A stretch of DNA of 64,000 nt from the NCBI RefSeq assembly GCF_963678635.1, contig NC_087066.1, forward strand, positions 22,227,996 to 22,291,995, in the 5' to 3' direction. How positions within the stretch are numbered: the stretch's first letter is position 1; each line of letters begins with the position of its first letter. Of this stretch, positions 24,623 to 33,575 are shown piece after piece. The stretch is from Symsagittifera roscoffensis. Taxonomy: Eukaryota > Xenacoelomorpha > Acoela > Convolutidae. The position numbers were made by a program, and so were the translations under genes. Below the pieces are notes generated by a model. That model ran no database searches and was not told the origin of the DNA. It worked only from the letters and a program-made list of their open reading frames with translations.

Positions 24623-25165
24623 CTAGGCGTTGTTTCCAGATTCGTTTTTCGGCTTCACCCTTGGTGGGGCTAAAGCGTCCGGCGCCAAAGTTACATTGAC
24701 TTGTTCGAACACTTCTTGATCGGCTCCCGTTTCTGCTTTCATGGCCCCATAGGCTTTTTCGATCGCCGTCGTCCCTGTATTTACTTTTGTCTCAATTCTT
24801 TCACCTGCTACCTCGATCCCTGTTCCTAGTTCAATCCCACTTGCCTTTGTTCTGCGATGCTCTCTGCTGATTGAGTCACCCGTGGCGCTATCGTGGTTTC
24901 CAGTAACAATCGCTGCTTCACCATAGTTGGCAAATAGTCCACCATCCAAAACAGAAAAGTCCTCTAGCTCAAAGCGTCTCCTTTTTAATTGTGTTCCGGT
25001 GCTAGTTACCATTTTTCGATCATCTATTGAAGTTTTTTTCCACGATTTTTTTGCATACGTCCTGGGATGTCGGCAATTCCAGGATAGCCCGGGGGCTCGT
25101 TTCTTCGGCGTAGTGATCTTGTGCAAAGTACCTCTAGAATTCCTAAGTAAACTACCCTTACTCAT
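24623..25165 (-). CDS. Unrecognised ORF (180 codons)
   Basis: The frame runs from ATG at 25165 to a stop at 24625-24623. It is clearly more GC-rich than its surroundings and has a protein-like composition: a basic N-terminal half (TPKKRAPGL, QLKRRRFELEDF) and a second half rich in Ala, Gly, Glu and Thr (IELGTGIEVAGERIE, then VTLAPDALAPPRVKPK). No known domain is recognised. A gag-like or accessory fragment of an old retroelement, or an unspliced host exon, are possible. The upstream extension of the frame lies in the CCCG-ended element 25237-26079 and is not likely to be part of it. Confidence 0.35.
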   Translation of the reverse strand: MSKGSLLRNSRGTLHKITTPKKRAPGLSWNCRHPRTYAKKSWKKTSIDDRKMVTSTGTQLKRRRFELEDFSVLDGGLFANYGEAAIVTGNHDSATGDSISREHRRTKASGIELGTGIEVAGERIETKVNTGTTAIEKAYGAMKAETGADQEVFEQVNVTLAPDALAPPRVKPKNESGNNA

Positions 25166-25236
25166 GATTATGGTGCATGCGCTTTGCGCTAAAATTATTG
25201 ATTTTACGAGTTTTGTAAGTGTATAAGTTTTGTACT

Positions 25237-25692
25237 CCCGGGTCGAGATCCCGCTCAAAAACCGCTCAAGATATGAGCGGTTTGAGCGGTTTTTCAGCAA
25301 GATCTGAGCGGTTTGGGCGGTTTTTTTGGAAAACCGCTCAAATTGCACAAATCTTGCTCAAAAACCGCTCATTTCTTGCGGTGATTTTTGAACGGTTTTT
25401 CAAGCAAGATTTGAGCGGTTTTTAAGCGGTTTTTGAGCGGTCTTATAAAGAAAACCAATTAAAACCAACAAAAAGGCCTGGAAAAGTAATGTGACGCTAA
25501 GATGCAGTTGAAATACTATCTACAATTTTTAAAAAAAGTGCTTAACCGTTCTCAACTCAAGCAAGATTTTTCAAATGCTCGAGCAAAATAACCACTGGAA
25601 ATTATGTAAGTATGTGTGTGTATGTATGTATGTATTTATGTATGTATGTATGTATGTATGTATGTATGTATGTATGTATGTATGTATGTATG

Positions 25693-25726
<34 letters not shown>

Positions 25727-25748
25727 TGTATGTATGTATGTATGTATG

Positions 25749-25782
<34 letters not shown>

Positions 25783-26079
25783 TGTATGTATGTATGTATG
25801 TATGCATAAATTTAAGTATATTTGTATCTATGTATGTATGTATGTGTGTATGTATGTATGTGTGTATAGATGTATGTACGTATCTTTGTAAATATCTATG
25901 AATGTACGTATGTATATAAGTATGTATTTGAACTGTTTTTGAGCCGTTTTTTTAGATAAACCGTTCAAAAACCGCTCAAACCGCCAATTTTGAAGCAAGA
26001 TTTTGAGCGTAATTGTCTAAAAAAACCGCTCAAACTGCTCATATCTTGCTTCAAATTAGGTGAAAAATCTCGACTCGGG
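25237..26079. mobile_element. TIR element with GAGCGGTTT palindromes and (TATG)n core
   Basis: The ends CCCGGGTCGAGAT and ATCTCGACTCGGG are inverted repeats. Both arms (25240-25445 and 25930-26060) are packed with AACCGCTCAAA / TTTGAGCGGTTT words in both orientations, sometimes around AAGAT(C)TTG-like spacers. The centre carries the tetranucleotide microsatellite 25609-25890. Confidence 0.65.
25609..25890. repeat. (TATG)n microsatellite
   Basis: This is almost pure TATG/GTAT tetranucleotide with a few TATA interruptions and a degenerate right edge. The three long ORFs crossing it (Met-Tyr-Val-Cys or Tyr-Ile-His-Thr repeats) are products of the repeat only. Confidence 0.95.
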
Positions 26080-26083
26080 CTCC

Positions 26084-28463
26084 CATTCGTTAGAAAACCA
26101 GTTTTTGGGTGTCCAGTTTTTTGAGGGTCCAGGTCATTATGAACTGCTCGGCTTCCTGATTTCCGAGTTGATTTTCTGTTAGCTGAGGGAGTGATTTTTA
26201 CGTCAGATGTCGTACCTTGTGTCCGAACCAACACCCTTTTCGTATCCGCAGGATGCGGCATATTCCGATCCACTAAACATGCAGTCTTTGATCATTTTGC
26301 ATTTGACTAGTTTCGATTGCTTGATGATGATTTTTTGTCAATTTCCTCACAACAATGTTTGCTTCCCGTCTATGATCTGCTAAAACGAATAGTTTCGTAA
26401 AATTTGAAAAACTTGAAACTCCGGAGGACCTTTCAAGCATTTTCCAGGGGTTCCGAAATTTCTCCCCGCGTATATTTTATCACTGAATGCTTTAAAACAA
26501 CTATGGGTCGCTCTACACCCCCCGCTGCCCAATGATCCTTAGCTGGTGAGTGGGAGTTTTCATTCCTTTTCTCTTGCAAAAAATCTTCATGTCTTGGAGT
26601 TGAAGTTTATCGCTGGGCCTAAATGTCTGCGCCAAGGCACTCCGTGGGTTTTCATGTGAGATTTCGAGAAATCACGTATTTGTCCGATTGATTTGTTCCG
26701 CAAACCAGTGCTGGAGGCCATCGCAAGAAACGATTTACCGCTACATTTCTGTGTTGTTGCACTGACTGTTTAGGTATTTAATCTGCCCATGAAAACCTAA
26801 TTGCAATAATTTGTTGGTTTCCCTTTGTTCGGCTAATTTCTTTTTATCCCTTCGTTGCACATATTTTTAGATTCTTGCTTGTTAGATTGCAATTCGTACA
26901 TTTCTCTGTAATGGTTGCTGTACACCAATGAAAGTATGGTAACAAATATCCTTCGCTGCAGTGTTCGCATTTAGTTTTTCCATGATGGTAATAGTGTAAC
27001 TAATTAATAATGATTTCCTGCCGGAAATTAGCTATAACTATTTTTTTGTCCATGCAATTGTCTTTTAAGATAAAATGATTAGCAAACTAAGAATGGTGTA
27101 TGTTTGTAGCTTGAATTTTTCTTTGCTTTTTTTCTTCTGTTTTCTTTTGCTTTCTTTTTTTTCTGTTCTAACTCTCTCAGGCTTTGTTTCAATTCTTTTT
27201 TGTTTTGGAAAGTTTCTTGCTACCAAAATAAAATTACGTAATTGCCTCGACTAAAATTAATTTTTCTAAAACTTGACTTTCGAGTTATGCAAGTTGATGC
27301 TATGCGGTTGTTCGGTTCCCTGGTGCTTGTTTTTACCTCCTCTAATTACTGTTTCTTTTATAGCAAATTATATACTGCTCGCTGATTTTGATGGGCTGAA
27401 ATCGATCGGTTAAGTCATCGTTTAAACTACTGCTTGTCCCATGAAATTAATCAGCTTCTTGTATGCGAGGGCGCTGTGAACAGCGCGAATAGAAAAGTTA
27501 ATTGCCAACGCGAACATATTCTATCAAACGCGCTGACTTGCTCGGATTTCGGGATTCGTTTTCTACTAGAACAATGCTGACCTCTGGTTTTTGTTCTACT
27601 TGAAAATCGAAATAAATTGACCGACCTAACTATAGTTTTTTTCATATTGCGTTTCAGTCAAGACATCAATGCTTTGACGTCCAATACTAATGAAACTTTT
27701 TGGTCTGAAAAATAATTTCTGGAAAGTTCTAATCCCAAAACAATTGCTAGCATTGTGTTGAATGTGTTTCGAGACCATGACTGATCTTAGTTGGAAAAGT
27801 GTGCATGACGGTTTTAATGCCTTCATTGGCTCAGTTGGATTAGCGATGATACTCTGGTCGGAACTTTTACCAATCCATTGTTATGCGAACTTAAATTTTT
27901 TCAGCTTTAACGACATTTTTTCTACATCTAGCTTTTGCAAGGTTACCTCAGTCGTTGAAATATGTTCTATTTCACTGCTTTTTCGGCGACTAATATGTCG
28001 TCACTAAATGGGCGCCACTGTTGAAAATCAGATAGTATGGCTTCACTCACTCATTGAAAATTTGCAAGAGCTGGTGTCATTTCGTTAAACACGTGTCGTT
28101 TTTATAGATCTATGACCCGGTTGATTTTCCGTCTAATAACAAAAAAAATTGAACCGTACGCTTAATTCTGGACTTAGTGGTAGCTGGGCTTACGTATACG
28201 GTAAGTCCCTCTCAGAAAAACACCGGCTTACCGCATTTATTGTTCCATAATCAGCATTTGATATTTGTTTTTGTGAAATTTTTCATTTAGTTTGCTCGAC
28301 TTCATTGCTTGTTTTGCTAAACAGTTTTTTCAAACTCATAATACTATGGTGATACGAAGTAACTAACTGAGCAACCTACCAGTTTTCCAAGGTGCTTTTC
28401 CTCTAAAAGTTTTTTTAACTTCACCGTTATTTTTATCCAGCGGCTTTTCTTCCCTTTTGTTGC
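26084..28463. other. No gene identified; possible remnant of an older LTR element
   Basis: The base composition is more balanced than in the surroundings, but all reading frames are broken. On the minus strand, TGGCGCCCATTTAGTGAC at 28017-28000 follows CAACAG, which looks like a retroviral primer-binding site next to an LTR end. If so, an old minus-strand element begins here and the young retroelement at 28468 landed in its LTR. No second LTR or pol was recognised. Confidence 0.25.
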
Positions 28464-28467
28464 ATTG
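28464..28467. repeat. Target-site duplication ATTG (left)
   Basis: ATTG directly abuts the left LTR and is repeated at 40908-40911 directly after the right LTR. Four bases is a usual size for Ty3/Gypsy integration. Confidence 0.85.
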
Positions 28468-29013
28468 TATTCCAAACTAACTTGACTTAACTTAATGCGA
28501 TCGACCAAATCGCAGCTAGTTAGAACAAGGGGTCTTTCTGAATGTTGCTAAGACTTTCCTATTCTTATTCAACAGACAAAGTTTCTTTCACTCGTAAATA
28601 GGTAAATTTCAAATATAGAGGACACACATCAATTTTATATCAAGAGACATTGGGGTATGGATTTATAGTTATCGAGATAGAGATTTGAGATTTTGGTTAT
28701 TAGGATGGTTGGGGGTCTCAGTATGAGAGTGGTTATGAGATTTGAGAAAGTGATGAAGTGATATTTGGTATATTTTCGCTTGCCTTATATACCATAGATT
28801 TTGATATTTTCAACATTCCATCTGTTGGTTAAACCAATCAGAAAGAAACAACACATGCTGTAATGTTTGCTTTTGGTGATATTTTATCAACCGAGCAAAC
28901 ACATAATTTCAAGTCAGAACATGTGGTAAAAGTTTAAGAATTATGTTTCTGATTTCAAGTCAGAACATATGGTAAAAGTTTAAGAATTGTGTTTCTGATT
29001 TCAATTCAGAACA
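28468..29013 (-). repeat. 3' LTR (546 bp)
   Basis: On the element's strand it starts TGTTCTGAATTGAAATCAG and ends TTGGAATA; the end is not the usual CA. It differs from the 5' LTR by about seven substitutions and one 3-bp indel, so the insertion is young. Near its start (28916-29013) lie about 2.3 direct repeats of ~46 bp (TCAAGTCAGAACATGTGG followed by TAAAAGTTTAAGAATT), an enhancer-like arrangement. A TATATACC box lies at about 28786. Confidence 0.92.
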
Positions 29014-29163
29014 TCCAACCATTTTATAGGGTGATTGTTAAACGGTGATACCCGTTGACAAAAAATTTAAAAGCATAATATAATTTACAAAACATCAAAA
29101 AAGTTTTAATAGAGTTTACGTAAAGTTTTTATTCTGATTTTGATAGTTTGTTCGTACAGTTAC

Positions 29164-29336
29164 GGCTTGTAGTGTAGTCGGTTGATGAATGACTGCTTGT
29201 AGTCGGTTGAAGAATGGCTGCTTGTAGTCGGTTGTAGTCGGTTGAAGAATGGCTGCTTGTAGTCGGTTGAAGAATGGCTGCTTGTAGTGTATGTGCATGT
29301 AGAGTAGAGCAGTGGCGGCGGCCAAATCACAGCTGG
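29164..29336. repeat. 25-bp tandem repeats in the element's 3' untranslated region
   Basis: Four to five copies of GCTTGTAGTCGGTTGAAGAA (+TGGCT) stand between accessory exon 2 and the 3' LTR. Next to them a 26-bp GTGGCGGCGGCCAAATCACA block occurs at 29312 and again at 29445. They may be RNA or protein binding sites (inference). Confidence 0.8.
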
Positions 29337-29512
29337 ATACTTTTGAGAAATATAACATCAAATACAATTTTTCAAATTTGGTTTAGCGAATATACTTATC
29401 AGCAATACTGGACTATAATTGTAGAAGCATACATACTTTGTAAAGTGGCGGCGGCCAAATCACAGTTGGAGATAAAAAATAAAAGAACGGAGGTTAATAG
29501 ATAGTCTTGAAA

Positions 29513-30193
29513 CTAATAGTTTCCTTCCACCTGGGTTTTTAGGCTCAGATATTTATTGGTGAGATCCTTATTTTTTTCCCGGAGCACTGTTATGGTTTTC
29601 TGCATTTGATTGATGCGATTTAAATCGTTAATGTAATTCTTTCGCACTTGATCCGTGTAGGAGTCAAGGATTGGAGTCTGCATTTGGGCAGTTATAAACG
29701 CTGCAGGAACACAAATATGTTGATGGGGGAGTTGTGGATTAACCAGACGGTATGCATCGTTACCGTTTTGGTAAGGGTGATAGGTGTCTATCTTAAAGCG
29801 GTTAATAAAGGGAGAGAGTGCATAATTTAGACTGGTGTCAAAATTTGGTGGTTTCCTGGGGCTGAGGTTTTGTTCCTTTTTGACTTGAATCGCGATTTTT
29901 GATTCAAGTTCTAGAGAGTTTGTGGATTGGTGAACTATTACAGTTTCAGATTCTAGGTTTTGCCTAGTTGAAGAAGAGGGGAGAATTTTGAAAGGTCGGA
30001 CAATTGCTTTTCTCTTTTGAATGCAATTAGAAGTTTTCACTTTTGGAATTTTAAAATTGGTATTCAATTTTGGTTGATTAATCGGGTTGATTATTTTGGA
30101 TGGCATTTCCATAGGGTCATTTAGAGACAGAAGGTTTTCGAAATCGAGCAAGTCTTCTTCAAGTGGAGTGTGAAGAAGATCAGTGGGCATATC
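29513..30193 (-). CDS. Accessory protein, exon 2 (acidic, leucine zipper)
   Basis: An acceptor (TCTATGTTTTAG) at 30194 precedes GAT ATG. The 225-codon frame ends at 29513. The N-terminus is acidic and hydrophobic (LLHTPLEEDLLDFENLLSL), like acidic activation domains. A basic KRKAIVRPFK patch follows. The last ~45 residues have heptad-spaced Ile/Leu with an Asn at a core position (INQMQKTITVLREKNKDL), as in leucine zippers, but without a classic basic region in front. Splicing to the donor at 32374 joins it in frame to the first 28 codons of env. Its position and design recall nuclear regulators of complex retroviruses; a transcription-regulating role is inference. The exon frame is intact, unlike env. 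Confidence 0.7.
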   Translation of the reverse strand, partial: DMPTDLLHTPLEEDLLDFENLLSLNDPMEMPSKIINPINQPKLNTNFKIPKVKTSNCIQKRKAIVRPFKILPSSSTRQNLESETVIVHQSTNSLELESKIAIQVKKEQNLSPRKPPNFDTSLNYALSPFINRFKIDTYHPYQNGNDAYRLVNPQLPHQHICVPAAFITAQMQTPILDSYTDQVRKNYINDLNRINQMQKTITVLREKNKDLTNKYLSLKTQVEGNY

Positions 30194-30210
30194 CTAAAAC
30201 ATAGAATAAA

Positions 30211-32458
30211 TTAGACCGGTACAGCGGGTCGATTATTGTAATCAACTAGTTGGAGTCTAGGATAAATTTTATCCTGATTTTCGTTTTCAGAATCCTCTTG
30301 TTGAGGTGCCTGAGACCTATGATCAAGCTCAATATTCTGATCGTTCTCATTTTGAGGAATATTGAAGTCACTATAGAAGTGAAAAGTATATTGTAAGATG
30401 CGGCTAACATAATTTTTCCGAAATGAAGAGTTCGGCCGGTTAGTTTGTGTATGTGTAATACTTTATTACAAATACAAGAGCGTCGAGTATAAACTTGACG
30501 AAAAGGAAAGAGGCGAATATTATTCCGCATTTTTCTAAATAGTACTGTCTTGTACCGAAAACACGAGTGTACTCGTTCTTCCAAAAATCAGGCGAGATAA
30601 GATAGTCTATGTTTTGCGAAGATCCGTATTGACTACTCGAGTCCGGATAGAAGTGTTTTCTTGCATTAAGAAAAGTTTGGGATACTTTTTGTAAAACACC
30701 CTTCATTTCAGAGTGATCAGTAATCATGCTCCAAAATTTTTGCATTTGTGCATAAGTGTAAATAGAAGCATCATGACTAGATGCAAGAGAGTGTTTTACT
30801 TGCCGTTTAATTTCTTTCGGCTTAAAAAGATCTGGACCTTTTACTCTAGTAATAGAGGGTGTGAGTTCGATCCAAGAATTATCGTTATCAACATCTAGTT
30901 GATAAAGATTTAAATGCTTATCGGAGCAGTCTTGTTGATCTGCCGATTTAAAAGTTTGTCGAGTGATTGGGTCGACGAAATGAATTTTTTCGCGATACAT
31001 AATTGGTATCCGATTATAGCATGCATCCATTAATTGTAATGGAGAATAAAATTTTGGGCAGTGGTAGAGCCAGGCAACATTGCCATTGGTCTCTAAAAAC
31101 ATAGACCTATTTCGGGTCAAAATGTAGCCGGCTAAACGCGGGCTTTCGATAGAGTGCATTAAAGTATTGAGAGTCATGGAGCGTTCTAACTCACATTGAT
31201 TCGTTAAAAGTGCCAATTCGGCAGTTCGAAGCATGTAAAAGCTTCGAAAAAGAATATAATCTAGTTTTGTTCCTAGATGAGCTTCGTAGTCTATTTGTCC
31301 CGGTGCAAAGGGATAATTTTCATTTTTTGCGTATTTTACGTAAGTCAAATTTGGTTCCGAATGAATAATTCCTGTATTAGCACTCGGGTTTATTTGTAAA
31401 CCAGTATCCATATTAAAACCGTTTTGGTATGCTATGAACAATGATTCTTATTGGCTCGGGTAGACTATTTTTGGGTGTCCACATAAAGATTGTGGTTTAT
31501 TTAGTATTTTTAGCATAAATTGTTGAGTGTCTCTACCTCGAGTATGGTGGTTGGATATTTTAGTAAAAGAGTCTTTTACAATATAATAATTTTCTTCATT
31601 TCGAATCATTTTTGCTTCAAATTTATTATGAACCGAAAAAATGCAGTTTTCGGGTTCGTTCAAAGTATATGCAAAAGGGTCGAGTGATGTTGTTTCACAT
31701 CAGTTTTCATATACAGGACAAGGTAATGGAATGTTTTGCCAGTTATTAACGGTGCCATCTTTTAGATTGACAGTTAAGGAAATATTTTGCATGTATGATT
31801 CGAAAGTATCCAAATGGATCCAAGAACGATCGCTGCATTCGTTGTGGTATTCGCCATCAACTTTGCCTCTATTTGTATTTGTGACGATTTTTTCGTCAAA
31901 GCGAAAAGGAATATTTTTTGAGTATCCTAAGTTAACATATCCCCGTTCGGCGGCGTGCTTACACGTATCAGGGGAAATGTGTATATCAGTTGTGATTATA
32001 TTTTGGCGAGCGTCTATTCCGCTTGAATCGAAAGAATCACAAAACCATCGGATAGATTGGTGTTTTATACGACACATTGTCGCGTCAATTTTTGTACTAT
32101 AATGCCGTTGGTAAAGAGTAACCTCGGCTGTTGTAGTTTCGAAATTTTCAGGTTGTATTTTGCAGGGAGCTACTTTATTAAGTGAGAACATTTTATTCGA
32201 TGTCATTAGTTGACAATCAAAATGCGCAATTTTTAGATCTTTTGCTGTATTAGCGTAGAGATTGTCCTCTGGATTAAAAGCGCAGATTTGTTGGGGAAAT
32301 ATTAGAAGAGTGTATAAAGCTAACCAAAAAATTTTTAGTTTTAGACGGCGGCGGAAAATAGAAATTATACTTACTTTCAGCAAATCATCGATTATTTGGT
32401 CCGTTGATTGATCAAGGTCCATTATTTCACCTTCTTCGAGATCGGTGATTTTAGACAT
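30211..32458 (-). pseudogene. env (two in-frame stops and a late frameshift)
   Basis: One frame runs from ATG 32458 to 30440, interrupted by TGA at 31702-31700 and TAA at 31450-31448. Features in order: an acidic 28-residue start shared with the accessory exon, a hydrophobic signal or anchor (FWLALYTLLIF), a cysteine-containing ectodomain (MCRIKHQSIRWFCD, then SPDTCKHAAERGYV), and a C-terminal membrane span (GIIFASFLFVKFILDALVFV). Just after it the frame shifts at about 30450: another frame opens there and supplies a polar ~75-residue tail ending RPAVPV at 30211. The protein is the presumed membrane fusion or entry protein of the element. The cysteine pattern resembles envelope genes of other invertebrate LTR elements, but the class could not be fixed. 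Confidence 0.75.
32375..32458 (-). CDS. Accessory protein, exon 1 (shared env start)
   Basis: Twenty-eight codons from the env ATG to a consensus donor, CTGAAA/GTAAGTATA. The peptide is acidic (SKITDLEEGEIMDLDQ). The phase (0) matches the acceptor at 30194, giving an intron of 2181 nt that removes nearly all of env. Sharing of the env start by a small regulatory protein is known in complex retroviruses. That this splice is used is inferred from the quality of both sites and the frame match. Confidence 0.65.
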
Positions 32459-32565
32459 TATTTTTGAAAATTATTGATTTTTGCAATTGCTGAGAAGTAT
32501 CAGAAGAAGGTTTTGGAGGTTGAGAAGTTTTTAAGAGAATGATTCTGGGCTTATTTTTGCTGGTT

Positions 32566-32571
32566 TATATA
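32566..32571 (+). promoter_or_regulatory. TATA-like box upstream of the opposite-strand gene
   Basis: TTTATATAG stands about 300 bp before the first recognisable coding exon of the plus-strand gene, in the gap between the env start and that gene. It is the only TATA-like word suitably placed. Function is inferred. Confidence 0.3.
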
Positions 32572-32878
32572 GATCAGATTCTGATAAAATTTGATTGTTT
32601 AAGACAGGTTTTAGCAAAGCCGGCTTTTAGTTATAATTGACATACTATACTGTACCGTATTTGTTTTTACTGGCACGTGTCTACGGCCGTTGGGAGGGCT
32701 TTGGTTTGCAAGTTAAGAAGGTAGTGATAAGCATGTTTGCTTCAACCATATGTTTGTGTTTGCAAATAACCATATGTTCTCACCATTTGGTCAGAGATTA
32801 GTACTTTAGTAGAAGCTTTCGTCTTGAATTTATTGACTACTAACTGATTGAAAATATGGCTACAAAAAGATGATTCAG

Positions 32879-33538
32879 ATAACTGGCTCAAGTATCCAGA
32901 AAAATTAGAGCCTTTGAAAAATATTCCGCTTTGGGATATAAGTAATGAGAGAAAGGAGGAGAGAAAAAAAATGTTTGAATTTATGTATAATTCAGATCTT
33001 CTTATTTCAAGGGTAGAGTACCTACTATTCACTAACGACAATTATTTGTTCGACGTTCCGCTTTTGCGGGAAGCCGAATGGTGGTCAGCCCAAATAATAA
33101 AATTCAATTTCGATAGGAATGCTGATATCATGTCCAATTGTTGGGAGGAAATTGACCAATTGTCCAGCGATTCAATAGAGTTGATCGGTCTGCTCCTTGG
33201 TGAGGATGTGAGTATACTTTTGAGCATTTGATTACAATTTCAATAATACAGTTATATTTTGACATAAATGTTTTTGTTTCGTTTAGAAACTAATATTTTT
33301 ATTGTTGTTTTAGTTCTATAGAAGCATGTTCATGGAGAACGGACGAGAAAAGCTAGATATGCTAAAAAGGATTACAATGGCGTGGTGGCAACCCGAGCCG
33401 GTATTGCAGATAGTAGCCAAAAGCAAGCAGTCAAGACAAAGTAGCGAAAAAATGACTCTAGAATTATTGTGTGCTAATAAAATTATACATGAAATAGCGA
33501 ATAATTTTGAGTCAAAGTTGCCTTGGGGCGAAATTTAA
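32879..33538 (+). CDS. Opposite-strand spliced gene inside the retroelement
   Basis: Exons 32879-33207 and 33314-33538 are joined by a 106-nt intron with donor GAT/GTGAGTAT and acceptor TTGTTGTTTTAG. The join is in frame (GLLLGED-FYRSMFMENG) and the stop is at 33538. A TACTAAC branch-site word at 32838-32844 and TTCAG at 32878 suggest another intron upstream, so the true start may lie in an earlier exon; otherwise the first ATG in frame is at 32971. The product is about 150-190 residues, acidic, rich in Trp, Leu and Lys (EAEWWSAQIIKFNFDR, then RITMAWWQPEPVLQIV). No family was recognised. It fills the pol-env gap, and pol converges on it with only 37 bp between stop codons. Confidence 0.7.
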
Positions 33539-33540
33539 AG

Positions 33541-33560
33541 AAAATAAAATTTATTTTTCT
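33541..33560. terminator. Two-way poly(A) signal between pol and the opposite-strand gene
   Basis: AAAATAAAATTTATTTTT contains AATAAA on the plus strand (33543-33548) just after the opposite-strand gene's stop, and AATAAA on the minus strand just after pol's stop at 33576. The layout suits convergent transcripts. Use by pol would be premature for a genomic RNA, so the minus-strand signal may be ignored or weak (inference). Confidence 0.5.
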
Positions 33561-33575
33561 TATAACCATTTGTCT

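Noticed and set aside
25571..25901. Four long ORFs of Met-Tyr-Val-Cys or Tyr-Ile-His-Thr repeats on both strands
   Set aside because: They are the translation of the (TATG)n microsatellite in every frame; no start context or non-repeat domain.
31641..32102. 153-codon plus-strand ORF opposite env
   Set aside because: It is the mirror of the env coding frame, with no splice sites, and composition follows the env codons. Unlike 32879-33538 it does not lie in a sense-strand gap.
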